Below the pieces are notes generated by a model. The model did not search any database, had not been told where the DNA came from, and saw nothing but the letters and a program-made list of their open reading frames with translations. Shown here in pieces: positions 51,674 to 60,701 of a DNA stretch of 64,000 bases (its first letter is position 1; each line of letters opens with the position of its first letter). The position numbers were made by a program, and so were the translations under genes. Source of the stretch: JAFASC01 sp034669505 (GTDB lineage: Bacteria > Pseudomonadota > Alphaproteobacteria > Rhizobiales > Beijerinckiaceae); the NCBI GenBank assembly GCA_034669505.1, contig JAXDNJ010000022.1, positions 81,726-145,725 on the forward strand, read 5' to 3'.

Positions 51674-53665
51674 TCAGTTCTTTTGCGGTTTCGGCTCGAC
51701 AACTGGAAAATCCGGCGTGAACTCGTCGAGCATTGCCAAGAGTTCACCAAGCTTGCGCGGATCGCCCTCGACGGCGACATCGCCGGCTTTGACGGCATCG
51801 ACAAAGGTGCGCTGCTTCAAGAGCACTTGGTCGAGCGTCGCGCGGGCGAGCGTAAAGCTCGCATCGGTTTTTGCGGAGAGCTTACCCGAAATGTGCGTCA
51901 GAGCTGAATTATCGAGATTGAGCGCGATCTGCTCGCCGACATCCGGAAAGGTCCAGTTGATCGCAATCTTCTTGCCCTCGGCCTTATCCGCGTTGAGGCG
52001 CACGGCAAGAAAGTCGAACAAGAGATCGAGCGATACGCCGCGAATCAAGTCCGGACTGAGGGTGCTTGCACCCGTGACCTTCGGGATACCGCTGCGCAAT
52101 TCCATCGCGCCGCTGAGATAGGCGTTGCGCCAGGTTCCGGCTTCAGCCTGATAGCCCAACTGCTCAAGGGAGTCGGCGGCGAGATTCCGCGCTTCCTTGT
52201 TGGCCGGATCGGCGAACACGAGATCGTTGGCGACGCTCGCGACCCAGCGATAATTCCCGGCTTTGAAATCATCGTGCGCGCGCTTCAGAACCGCTTCCGC
52301 GCCGCCCATATATTCGATCGACTTGCGCGCGCGTTCCACTGGCGGCAGAGGCGAGAGATTGGCCGGATTGGCATCGTACCAGCCGAGATAGCGCTGATAG
52401 ACAGCCTTAGCATTGTGACTGAGCGTGCCGTAATAGCCGCGCGAATACCATTCCTTTGCGAGCGATGGCGGCAGCTTAAGCGTCTCGGCGATTTCCGCCG
52501 GGAGATAGCCATGGTTGAACAACCGCACTGTTTGATCGTGGATGAACTTGTAGAGATCACGTTGTTTGGCGAGGAAGTCCTGGACCCGGTCCGTGCCCCA
52601 GGTTGGCCAGTGATGCTGCGCGATCATGACGTCGCTCTTGCTTCCCCAGCGGTCCAGCGCTTCGCCGAGATACGCCGACCAGACGCGCGCGTCGCGCACT
52701 TCGGCACCGCGGATCGTGTAGAGATTGTGCATGTTATGGGTCGCGATCTCGGCTGCGTTCAACACCCGGAACTGCGGAAAGTACATGATCATTTCAGCCG
52801 GCGCTTCCGTGCCGGGCACGAGATGAAACTCGATCTCGACCCCATCCACCATGCGCGTCTCGTAATCCTTCACGATAATGTCAGTTGGCGGAATCAACGT
52901 GATCGATCCGGTGGCCACCTGTTTGCCGAGACCGGAATCGACTTTGCCGCGTTCGCCGGGCGGCAGAAATGTTCCGAACTGGAACCAGCTGCGGCGGCTC
53001 ATCGCGTTTCCGGCGATCACGTTCTCGGAAACCGCATAGTCCATGAAATGGTCGGGTGCGAAAATCTTTACCTTGCCGGAGCGAACGTCGGCTTCATCGA
53101 CGACACCTTTGACGCCGCCGAAATGATCGGCATGCGAATGTGTGTAGATGACGGCGAGAACAGGTTTCTTGGGCCGGTTCTGGAAGTAAAGGTCTATCGC
53201 GGCTTTTGCGGCTTCGGCGGCAAGAAGCGGATCGATGAGGATGACGCCGGAATCCCCCTCGATGATCGTCATATTGGAGATGTCATAGCCGCGCACTTGG
53301 TAGACGCGGTCGGCGACCTTGAACAGGCCGTGGATTGCATTGAGCCGCGCCTGACGCCAAAGACTCGGGTTCACCGTCGCCGGAGGTTCTACCGCCCGTT
53401 CGAAGGCGAAGGCTTTCATGTTCCATGTCGGCCGCGGACCTGATCCGGGGATGAAACCGTCGGGAATCGTTGCGATGAGGCCGCGCGACGCGTCTTCGAA
53501 ATCCTGCGCGTTTGCAAACGGCAGCGAGGCAGTGGACGTCTCGTTTGCTGCGCGGGTCGCAGGTTCGGCGTCCTTGCTCTGCGCGTGCGCAGGACTCCCG
53601 CAAGCGCACGCGAGCGCGGTGAGCATTGGGATCAGACCTGCTAGTTTGGCGGAACGAGCATGCAT
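51674..53665 (-). CDS. SdsA/BDS1-type alkylsulfatase, exported
   Basis: 663 residues, the usual length. A signal peptide covers about 1-28 (cleavage after AHA). The MBL-fold catalytic domain has THSHADH at 175-181 and the second-metal region ETRMVDGVEIEFHLVPGTEAPAEM (read in part), with NAAEIATHNMHNLYT and IAQHHWPTWG typical of SdsA1. The helical dimerisation domain and a C-terminal SCP2-like domain (from about residue 530) follow. It hydrolyses primary or secondary alkyl sulfates to alcohols and sulfate. Stereochemical class cannot be judged. Confidence 0.94.
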   Translation of the reverse strand: MHARSAKLAGLIPMLTALACACGSPAHAQSKDAEPATRAANETSTASLPFANAQDFEDASRGLIATIPDGFIPGSGPRPTWNMKAFAFERAVEPPATVNPSLWRQARLNAIHGLFKVADRVYQVRGYDISNMTIIEGDSGVILIDPLLAAEAAKAAIDLYFQNRPKKPVLAVIYTHSHADHFGGVKGVVDEADVRSGKVKIFAPDHFMDYAVSENVIAGNAMSRRSWFQFGTFLPPGERGKVDSGLGKQVATGSITLIPPTDIIVKDYETRMVDGVEIEFHLVPGTEAPAEMIMYFPQFRVLNAAEIATHNMHNLYTIRGAEVRDARVWSAYLGEALDRWGSKSDVMIAQHHWPTWGTDRVQDFLAKQRDLYKFIHDQTVRLFNHGYLPAEIAETLKLPPSLAKEWYSRGYYGTLSHNAKAVYQRYLGWYDANPANLSPLPPVERARKSIEYMGGAEAVLKRAHDDFKAGNYRWVASVANDLVFADPANKEARNLAADSLEQLGYQAEAGTWRNAYLSGAMELRSGIPKVTGASTLSPDLIRGVSLDLLFDFLAVRLNADKAEGKKIAINWTFPDVGEQIALNLDNSALTHISGKLSAKTDASFTLARATLDQVLLKQRTFVDAVKAGDVAVEGDPRKLGELLAMLDEFTPDFPVVEPKPQKN

Positions 53666-53882
53666 GGGTGTCGCCTCCGGCGCAGTCGTTTATGGAGCGG
53701 TAGAAGTCGATGCGCGCTCTGATCGTCGCGTTCCGGCACATAAATGGCCGCGGAGCGCTCGTTCAGCGCAACATGCTGAACCGCTGCCGGCGAAATGCCA
53801 AGCGGTAAGAGCTAGAAGATGCAAAAGCGTAGCGACCCTCTCGACGAGGGCCGCGCTATTCGTGTCCGGTAGAGGCCGCGGT

Positions 53883-56800
53883 TCAGACGATGCGGATGTC
53901 GGCAGCGCCCAGTGTCACGCCCGGCTGAACCTGTGTCAGGGCATTGATCGTCGTTCCACCGTCTGGACTGAAGTACAAAGTGCTGTTCGCCGTGTCGAAA
54001 TGGAACAGGCTGGTGCTCGACTGGAATTGGGCATCTCCCGAGCTTTCGAACACTGGCGTCACATCCATCCCCGGAGTCAAACCGCTGCCGAACCCCGCCG
54101 AGGCGATGGCGATCATGTCGTGCTGACTCGTGTTGTTGAAGTCGGTGATGGTGTCGGTCCCATCGGTCGGCTGGAGGAAGGCGAATAGATCGTCGCCGCT
54201 CCCGCCTGTCAGGGTATGCGCCCCGCTATTGCCGATCAGGACGTCGTTCCCGCCGCCGCCGTTCAGCGCCTCCGTGCCTTGCTCCGCAATGATGATGTCG
54301 TTGCCGGACGTGCCGGTGAGCGTGGTAGTGCTCGCCGCGTTGTTGACGACCGTCGCAGCGGCCGGCGCACTCGGGGTGGGCTCACCCGTTGAGGTCTGCG
54401 TGCCGTCGGTTAGCGTATACGTGAACGAACCACCAAGCGTCCCATTGTCCGTGAAAAAGGCGTTGCCGCCGGACGAATTCGCCGTGCCGTCGGAGCCGGG
54501 GCCCGCAGCCAGTAGGCTGAGCGTGTCCGAACGGTCCGGGTCGGTGCCGCTCTGCGCGAGCGCCCAGCCGGGAATCGCGACGGTGTTGTTGATATCGGCA
54601 TCCGTCACGATTGTCTGCGCCGCCGCGGAGGGTGCGTCGTTCGTGCCTACCATCGTGACGGTCACATCCTGCTCGGTACTACCTCCGTGATTGTCCGCCA
54701 CGTTCACCTGATAGGTCTGCGTCAGGCTCTGCCCCTGCGACAGGAACTGAATGTCGGAATTGTTCACGCTGAAGTGCCAGTCGACGGAACCCGACCCACC
54801 GCTCTCGCTCACCGGATCAAGCGAGAACGTCCCGACGTAACCCGGCTGCGAGGTAACGCTCGCCGTGTGAGTGTCGCCGGTCTCGATATCGGAGAAGTGG
54901 ATCGTCCCGTCGGCGCTTTCCGTCGGCGGGCCCGTATCTGGGGTGACCGAAATCCCGTCGAGGAGGAACCCACTCCCGTCCGTCCCGTAGCTGAACGCGA
55001 GGATGGTATCGAGGTTTGTCGCATCGGCGAGCACGTCGAACGTATATTGGTGGAAGCCACCCGACGTCAGATCACTCACGGCGAGCAGCGTGTGTCCATC
55101 CCAGGTCGCCGAGAAGGAGTTGCTGCTGGCGTCCGCGTCGGCCGACACGGTGAAGCTTACCGTATAGTGCTGACCCGGAGTGGTTAAAATGTCCTGGGAA
55201 AGGCTTTCCGTCGTGCCGGGCGGCGCGAACGGCGAGAGTGGCGCGAGCAATGCGGTGTAATGGCCGAATTGTCCCCCGAGCTCGAACTGCTGCACCGAAA
55301 CATGAGTCCCGCTCGTCGACCACCCCGAGAGATCGCCGGTCTCGAACCCGCCGTTGACAAGCACAGTCGGTCCGGCATCCTCGGTCATTGTGCCGATTGC
55401 ATTGGCGGCCGTGATGACCGGGCTATCATCCGCGCCGGTTATGTTGAACGTCAGCGTTGTCGTGATGCTTTGGCCGTGGTCATCTGTCGCGGTGAAATTG
55501 AAGACATCCGCTGCTGTATCGCCGGACTGCATCGCATCGAGTGCGGTACTCGCCGTGTAGACGTAGTTTCCCGCGTCGTCGATGTTCAACGTACCGTGCG
55601 CGCCCGCGACGCTGTTGCCGACATTCCCCGGATTACCGTTCACGGCCGTGATTGTAGGCGACGCGAGATCACCGGTGCGACCGTCGAGGACGTTACCATT
55701 GGCGACGGTCAAACCGGCATCCGTGAACGGCCTGTCTGCTACTGCGGCCGTCACCGGGGCGAGCGTGAACGGATCGTCCGCGCCCGTCATGACGATGGTG
55801 ACAGTCTGGGTAGAGGTTGCGGTGCCGTCGCTCACTGTAACATCGTACGTTGCGGTAAGGGTCTCGCCTGAACTGAGAAAATCGAGATCGCTGTCGGGGA
55901 CGCTGAAGGTCCAATCGACGGCGCCCGCACCTGACCCCGTGGAATCATGCAGCGTAGTGGCGAGTGCCGAGGCCAAATCCGTCAGCGTCTGGTTGGGAAT
56001 GGCGCCGCCGACGGACCACGTCGCTGAGTCGAGTGACACCTGAACGGCATGATTGTTGGTCAGATCGACGTCATTGAACCCAAGGCTGCCGGTTGTAGAG
56101 TCGAGCGTCGAGGAACGGGTCGTATCTGGCAGCTCCGCGACCGATCCCGATTCCGGCCCGCTGGTGATTACGGGCGCATCGTTGGTGCCGGTAACGACCA
56201 CCGTGACCGTTTGCGAGGCGCTCTCCGACGCGTCGGAAACCCCGACATTGTAGGTGAGCGTCAAAGTCTCGCCGTCGGCGAGGAAGTCGAGCTGGCTGTC
56301 GGCAATGCCGAAGGTCCAGTCGACGCTGCCCGTGCCGGTTCCGGCAGAATCGTTGAGCGTGGTCGCGAGTGCGGTCTGCGCCGCAGTGACCGTGCCGGAT
56401 GGAACCGTCGAGCCGCCCGACAAGATTGCAGATGCGAGACTCGTCGACACTGTATGAGTGTCTCCGGTATCCGAGTCGGTGAAGGTGAGCGTTCCCGTGG
56501 GCACCGGGCTCGTCGTGTCTACCGTGGCCGATGCCGTCGTGTCGGGAAGTTCGCTAAGGGAAGCGGATTCCGGTCCGCTGGTGATCACGGGAGGGCTGTT
56601 GGTGCCGAGGATAGTGACAGTGACGGTTTGCGTCGCCGTTGCGCCTGAAGGGTCGGTGACGTTCACGTCATAGACCACGGTCAGCGTCTCGTGGTTTCCG
56701 AGAAAGCTGATCTGACTGTTCGCGATTGCGAAATTCCAGTCCACCTCGCCCAGCGCGTGACCAGTCGAATCCTCGAGCGTGGTCCCGAGCGCCGCGAGGA

Positions 56801-57815
56801 GAGCGGCGTTGGAAACCGGTACCGGCTGGCCGCTTGAGCGCGTCGCGCTCACGACGCTCGTTGAAACCGTGTGCGTGTCGTGCAAATCTACGTCGCCGAA
56901 GAACAAATCTCCATGCGCGGTGAGCGTGCTCGCCTGTCCTTCTGTGAAGTGCGCGGATTGAGGTCCGCTGAGATAGGTTGGCGCATCGTTGGTGCCGGTG
57001 ACCGTCACCGCGACGTCCTGGGTCGTGACGCCACCGGCATGGTCGTCCAATTGCACGGTGTAATCGATCGTGACCGTCTCGCCGGCAGCGAGATAGTCGA
57101 AGGCGAGATCGGGCGCGGAAAACGTCGTGTTGATCGTCCCGTCGGCGGAACCCGCGGGCCGCACGATATTGTCGACATGATAGAAGGACATGAGTTCGGC
57201 CGTGCCGAACGCGCCCGGCAGCAATCCGCTCGTATTACCCATGGCAGTCGCGCCGATTACGGTCGCGGTATGGCCGGTATTGTCGAGATCGGGATCGGTA
57301 AAACCGAGAGCGACGTGGGCTACGTCAGGCGAGAGCGAAAGGGTATGGCCAGCCTGCTCGGTCACTGAGACTGGTACGGCGATGTTGAAGACGGGCCTGT
57401 CGTCGCTTCCCGTCACTGTGACGGTTACAGTCTGCGTTGCCGCGCCGCCATGGTTGTCACGTACGACAACATTATAAGTAAGGACGAGGCGCTCGTTCCT
57501 TGCGAGAAAATCGAAGTCGCTATCGGGCGCCGCGAACGACCACCCGATGGAACCGGTGCCGTTGCTGTCGCCGACCACACTCGAAGTCAGCGCGCCGGTG
57601 AAATCGGCAAGCGAGTCGGTCGGAACGGTGTGGCCGCTCGACCACACCGCGGAGCGCAGGCTCGCCGATGTTGTGTGGGTGTCGGTGTGATCGCTGTCGC
57701 TGAATCTCAGAAGACCTGAGAGGGTGTGCAGAGCCGAAGAATCGGTGGTGTTGGCGGTTTCGCTGAACGATCCAGTTGCGGCGGAAGATGTAAAGGTCGG
57801 ATTATGATTGGTCAT
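53883..57815 (-). CDS. Large VCBS-repeat protein with C-terminal RTX calcium-binding repeats (type I-secreted adhesin-like)
   Basis: 1310 residues from ATG 57815, behind AGGGGA (an upstream in-frame codon at 57884 is rejected). No N-terminal signal peptide, as expected for type I secretion. Residues about 3-680 are five tandem domains of about 110-135 residues, each ending in a (V)TGTND/TGADD-type junction; a sixth VCBS-like domain covers about 680-800. The seventh starts (SPVITAANAIG) but is interrupted at about 813-962 by an inserted jelly-roll-like domain (NGGFETGDLSGWS ... LLDGISVTPDT), then resumes. Two or three RTX nonapeptides (GGGGNDVLIGNSG, GGSGDDLF) lie at about 1162-1212, followed by a 100-residue secretion-signal region. 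It probably works at the cell surface in adhesion or biofilm. No T1SS genes are in the window. Confidence 0.88.
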   Translation of the reverse strand: MTNHNPTFTSSAATGSFSETANTTDSSALHTLSGLLRFSDSDHTDTHTTSASLRSAVWSSGHTVPTDSLADFTGALTSSVVGDSNGTGSIGWSFAAPDSDFDFLARNERLVLTYNVVVRDNHGGAATQTVTVTVTGSDDRPVFNIAVPVSVTEQAGHTLSLSPDVAHVALGFTDPDLDNTGHTATVIGATAMGNTSGLLPGAFGTAELMSFYHVDNIVRPAGSADGTINTTFSAPDLAFDYLAAGETVTIDYTVQLDDHAGGVTTQDVAVTVTGTNDAPTYLSGPQSAHFTEGQASTLTAHGDLFFGDVDLHDTHTVSTSVVSATRSSGQPVPVSNAALLAALGTTLEDSTGHALGEVDWNFAIANSQISFLGNHETLTVVYDVNVTDPSGATATQTVTVTILGTNSPPVITSGPESASLSELPDTTASATVDTTSPVPTGTLTFTDSDTGDTHTVSTSLASAILSGGSTVPSGTVTAAQTALATTLNDSAGTGTGSVDWTFGIADSQLDFLADGETLTLTYNVGVSDASESASQTVTVVVTGTNDAPVITSGPESGSVAELPDTTRSSTLDSTTGSLGFNDVDLTNNHAVQVSLDSATWSVGGAIPNQTLTDLASALATTLHDSTGSGAGAVDWTFSVPDSDLDFLSSGETLTATYDVTVSDGTATSTQTVTIVMTGADDPFTLAPVTAAVADRPFTDAGLTVANGNVLDGRTGDLASPTITAVNGNPGNVGNSVAGAHGTLNIDDAGNYVYTASTALDAMQSGDTAADVFNFTATDDHGQSITTTLTFNITGADDSPVITAANAIGTMTEDAGPTVLVNGGFETGDLSGWSTSGTHVSVQQFELGGQFGHYTALLAPLSPFAPPGTTESLSQDILTTPGQHYTVSFTVSADADASSNSFSATWDGHTLLAVSDLTSGGFHQYTFDVLADATNLDTILAFSYGTDGSGFLLDGISVTPDTGPPTESADGTIHFSDIETGDTHTASVTSQPGYVGTFSLDPVSESGGSGSVDWHFSVNNSDIQFLSQGQSLTQTYQVNVADNHGGSTEQDVTVTMVGTNDAPSAAAQTIVTDADINNTVAIPGWALAQSGTDPDRSDTLSLLAAGPGSDGTANSSGGNAFFTDNGTLGGSFTYTLTDGTQTSTGEPTPSAPAAATVVNNAASTTTLTGTSGNDIIIAEQGTEALNGGGGNDVLIGNSGAHTLTGGSGDDLFAFLQPTDGTDTITDFNNTSQHDMIAIASAGFGSGLTPGMDVTPVFESSGDAQFQSSTSLFHFDTANSTLYFSPDGGTTINALTQVQPGVTLGAADIRIV
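54178..54330 (-). repeat. RTX (hemolysin-type calcium-binding) nonapeptide repeats
   Basis: Encodes GTSGNDIIIAEQG, LNGGGGNDVLIGNSG and LTGGSGDDLFAF, each fitting GGxGxDxUx. The repeats bind Ca2+ and fold outside the cell after type I secretion. Few copies compared with toxins, usual for adhesin C-termini. Confidence 0.85.
55775..57806 (-). repeat. Array of five VCBS-like domains
   Basis: Five diverged repeats of about 330-400 bases. Shared landmarks are DSDxxDTHT(V/T)S, a VDW(N/T)F-(A/S)(I/V)xDSxxxFL stretch, E(T/R)LTxxYxVxVxD and a TVTVxxxG(T/A)(N/D)D junction. Repeats four and five are closest to each other (both start VITSGPES). Confidence 0.8.
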
Positions 57816-57854
57816 AAAGTTCCCCTGCTTAGTAAACGCGCATGCGGCTTCGTT

Positions 57855-57870
57855 CACCGCTTTCGCGGTG
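57855..57870 (-). promoter_or_regulatory. GNRA-type hairpin in the leader of the VCBS-protein gene
   Basis: Minus strand reads CACCGC-GAAA-GCGGTG: a 6-bp stem closed by a GAAA tetraloop, 40 bases upstream of the ATG. If transcribed it would be a very stable 5' leader element. A second feature, the 8-bp inverted repeat TCTTGCAG (57890-57897) / CTGCAAGA (57952-57959), lies further upstream and may be an operator. Confidence 0.35.
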
Positions 57871-58061
57871 TCCGTATCAAACAATTTTTTCTTGCAGGCT
57901 TTCCCCCGCCTGATACCCCGTGGGGCTAATGCTGCCCCTTTCCAGCCGCGACTGCAAGATGAAAATTGACTGAGTCATCCAAAGCAAGCGACGGTCTTCA
58001 ATCGCCGGCTGACATGCCATGTTTCCCTTGCCGTCATCGGGTCGGGCACGATCTCTAGCCT

Positions 58062-58970
58062 ATGCAAGCGCTTGACCTCGTCACCACGTCCGACGTCCCG
58101 CCCGCAATCCTAATGTCGCCGGAGGACGAAGCCGCGCTGCGCGACGCGGTGACCGCACTCGAGCGCACGACTTTCGCCGGCAGGCTTACGCAAATGGTGG
58201 GGCGCCAGATCGATTTTGCCGGCAAGCTCGTGCCGCTGCCGATTTCAGGTGCGGTCGGCAAGGCGGTAACGCTCGCCCTCAGAGCCGCGATGCGGGTCGC
58301 TCTGACTGGCCTGTCAAAGAGCGCCGTCAGGGGTGCGCGTGCCGGCGACCGCCGCAACCTGCATCGGGCGCTCGTCACCGCATCCGGCGCGATCGGCGGC
58401 GCGTTTGGGCTCGTAACCTTGCCGGTCGAACTGCCGGTCGCGACCACGCTCATCCTGCGCTCGATTGCCGAGATCGGCCGCGCCGAGGGCGAAAATCTCA
58501 GCGACCCGGAAGCGGCGCTCGCCTGCCTCGAAGTCTTTGCGCTTGGCGGGCAGGCTGGTACGTCCGACTTGGTGGAGGGCGGCTATTTCGCCCTCCGCGG
58601 TTTCCTGGCCAAATCGGTAAGCGAGGCCGCGCGCCATATCGCCTTGCGCGGCGTCGGCGGTGAGACCGCGCCGATTCTGCTGCGGCTGATGAGCCAGATC
58701 GCTGGGCGTTTCGGGTTGGTCGTCTCGCAGAAGATCGCCGCACAAGCGATCCCCGTGCTTGGTGCGGTGGGTGGTGCCGCGGTCAACCTGGCCTTCGCGC
58801 AGCACTTCCAGTCGCTGGCGCGCGGGCACTTCATCGTGCGCCGCCTCGAGCGTACTTATGGTCAGGCGGCGGTGCGCGCGGCCTATGAAAGGATCGCCGT
58901 CGGCTTGCGCGGCGAAGCCGGCGCGCGTCGGCTCGTTTCGGTGAGCCCACGCGATCCGGCCGCGGTTTGA
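58062..58970 (+). CDS. EcsC-family protein
   Basis: 302 residues. The EcsC domain covers most of the length: ALRDAVTALERTTFAGRL near the start, the central GAIGGAFGLVTLPVELPVATTLILRSIAEIGRAEGE block (quoted in part by its GFVTLP-like core) and CLEVFALGG. Hydrophobic stretches could associate with the membrane. The name comes from B. subtilis EcsC, linked to the EcsAB transporter, but stand-alone members in proteobacteria have no known function. Divergent from the VCBS gene and 51 bases upstream of trpG. Confidence 0.9.
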   Translation: MQALDLVTTSDVPPAILMSPEDEAALRDAVTALERTTFAGRLTQMVGRQIDFAGKLVPLPISGAVGKAVTLALRAAMRVALTGLSKSAVRGARAGDRRNLHRALVTASGAIGGAFGLVTLPVELPVATTLILRSIAEIGRAEGENLSDPEAALACLEVFALGGQAGTSDLVEGGYFALRGFLAKSVSEAARHIALRGVGGETAPILLRLMSQIAGRFGLVVSQKIAAQAIPVLGAVGGAAVNLAFAQHFQSLARGHFIVRRLERTYGQAAVRAAYERIAVGLRGEAGARRLVSVSPRDPAAV

Positions 58971-59021
58971 CTTCGCGGTTCGATCGGCGGAGAAAGCGGG
59001 CTGAACTCACAGTCCCGCCCC

Positions 59022-59633
59022 ATGTCGAAGCTCAACGTCACGCTGATCGACAATTACGACAGTTTCACCTTCAACCTCGTGCATTATTTCGGGGCGCAGG
59101 GCGCGCGCGTCGACGTGCACCGGAACGACGAGGTGAGCGTTGCCGATGTGCTCGCCGCCGCGCCTGACGCGATCGTGCTATCACCCGGGCCGTGCACCCC
59201 GCGCGAGGCCGGCATCTGCCTCGATCTCATCGAGGAGGCGCGGGGGCAGGTGCCGATTCTCGGCGTATGTCTCGGACATCAGGCGATCGGCGAAGCCTAT
59301 GGCGGCACGGTCGTGCGCGCGCCGCTGCCGGTGCACGGCAAGCGTTCCGTCATCCGTCACAAAGGCCGCTCCGTCTTTCACGGAATTAATGGGCCGTTTC
59401 TCGCGACGCGCTACCACTCGCTTGTCGTCGAACGCGAGGGGCTGCCGCGGGCTTTGGAAGTCACAGCCGAAACGGATGACGGCCTGGTCATGGGCGTGTC
59501 GCACGCGTCGCATCCCGTGCATGGTGTGCAGTTTCATCCGGAAAGCATCGCCTCGGAGCACGGGCACCTGATGATCCAGAATTTCCTGCGTCTGGCGGCC
59601 GCCTGGAACGAAAACCAGCGCCGTGCGGCGTGA
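59022..59633 (+). CDS. trpG: TrpG, anthranilate synthase component II (glutamine amidotransferase)
   Basis: 203 residues. Nucleophile C83 lies in GVCLGHQAIGEAYGG, with IDNYDSFTFNLV at the N-terminus and the His-Glu pair in VQFHPESI. It supplies ammonia to TrpE for anthranilate synthesis and may also serve PabB. First gene of the trpG-trpD-trpC-moaC-moeA order. trpE is not present here. Confidence 0.96.
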   Translation: MSKLNVTLIDNYDSFTFNLVHYFGAQGARVDVHRNDEVSVADVLAAAPDAIVLSPGPCTPREAGICLDLIEEARGQVPILGVCLGHQAIGEAYGGTVVRAPLPVHGKRSVIRHKGRSVFHGINGPFLATRYHSLVVEREGLPRALEVTAETDDGLVMGVSHASHPVHGVQFHPESIASEHGHLMIQNFLRLAAAWNENQRRAA

Positions 59634-59643
59634 GACTTCCGCC

Positions 59644-60699
59644 ATGGAATCATTCAAGCCCTTCCTCGCAAAAGTCGCCGCCGGCGCTACCCTGACGCAG
59701 GCCGAAGCTGCCGAAGCTTTCGACGCGATGCTATCGGGCGAGGTCACGCCGGCGCAGATGGGCGGCTTCCTCATGTCGCTGCGGGTGCGCGGCGAGAGCG
59801 TGGATGAGCTCACTGGCGCGGTGACCGCAATGCGCGCTAAGATGCTGCGCGTCGAGGCGCCGGATAATGCGATCGACGTTGTCGGCACCGGCGGCGACGG
59901 AGTCGGCTCCTACAACGTCTCGACTCTGGCTGCGATCATCGTCGCGGCCTGCGGTGTGCCGGTTGCGAAGCACGGTAACCGCGCCGCCTCGTCGCGCTCG
60001 GGCGCGAGCGACGTCCTCAGCGCGCTCAACGTCAGAATCGGGCTGCCGGCCGAAGAGGTGGGCGCCTGCATCGAGGAGGCCGGGATCGGATTCATGATGG
60101 CGCAAACGCATCATGCTGCGATGCGCCACGTCGGGCCCGCGCGAGTCGAACTTGGCACGCGCACGATTTTCAATCTGCTCGGGCCGTTGTCGAATCCGGC
60201 CGGCGTGAAGCGGCAGCTTCTCGGGGTCTTTTCTGCGAGCTGGCTCGAGCCGCTCGCGCACGTCTTGAAGAACCTTGGCTCCGAGCGCGTCTGGCTTGTG
60301 CACGGTTCGGACGGGATGGACGAGATGACGACGACCGGCCCGACCCATGTCGTGGCACTCGAAGACGGCGCAGTCCGCCGCTTCGAGGTCACGCCGGAAC
60401 AAGCCGGCTTGTCACGTTCCGACATCACTTATCTCAAAGGCGGCGACGCTAGCCACAACGCCACCGCATTGATGGCTGTGCTCGACGGCGCCAAAATTCC
60501 GTATCGCGATATCGCGGTCCTCAATGCTGCGGCGGCTCTCGTCCTCGCCGGTAAGGCGCGCGACCTAAAGGAGGGCGCGACCCTCGCTGGCCGCGCGATC
60601 GACACCCGCGCGGCGCGTGCGACGCTCGCTGAACTCGTCCGCGTCTCGAACCGCGGGTCTGCGGCGACGAACGTGACCGCACTAGCCGCCGTGAGGTAG
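59644..60699 (+). CDS. trpD: TrpD, anthranilate phosphoribosyltransferase
   Basis: 351 residues from ATG 59644; a GTG at 59623 overlapping trpG is the alternative. The PRPP-binding GTGGDGVGSYNVST and KHGNRAASSRSGASDVL motifs, and HHAAMRHVGPAR, are canonical. Transfers phosphoribose to anthranilate. Two bases separate its stop from trpC. Confidence 0.97.
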   Translation: MESFKPFLAKVAAGATLTQAEAAEAFDAMLSGEVTPAQMGGFLMSLRVRGESVDELTGAVTAMRAKMLRVEAPDNAIDVVGTGGDGVGSYNVSTLAAIIVAACGVPVAKHGNRAASSRSGASDVLSALNVRIGLPAEEVGACIEEAGIGFMMAQTHHAAMRHVGPARVELGTRTIFNLLGPLSNPAGVKRQLLGVFSASWLEPLAHVLKNLGSERVWLVHGSDGMDEMTTTGPTHVVALEDGAVRRFEVTPEQAGLSRSDITYLKGGDASHNATALMAVLDGAKIPYRDIAVLNAAAALVLAGKARDLKEGATLAGRAIDTRAARATLAELVRVSNRGSAATNVTALAAVR

Positions 60700-60701
60700 C
60701 C

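Noticed and set aside
52274..53443. 389-codon plus-strand frame opposite the alkylsulfatase
   Set aside because: Mirror of a clear alkylsulfatase; no motifs or ribosome site.
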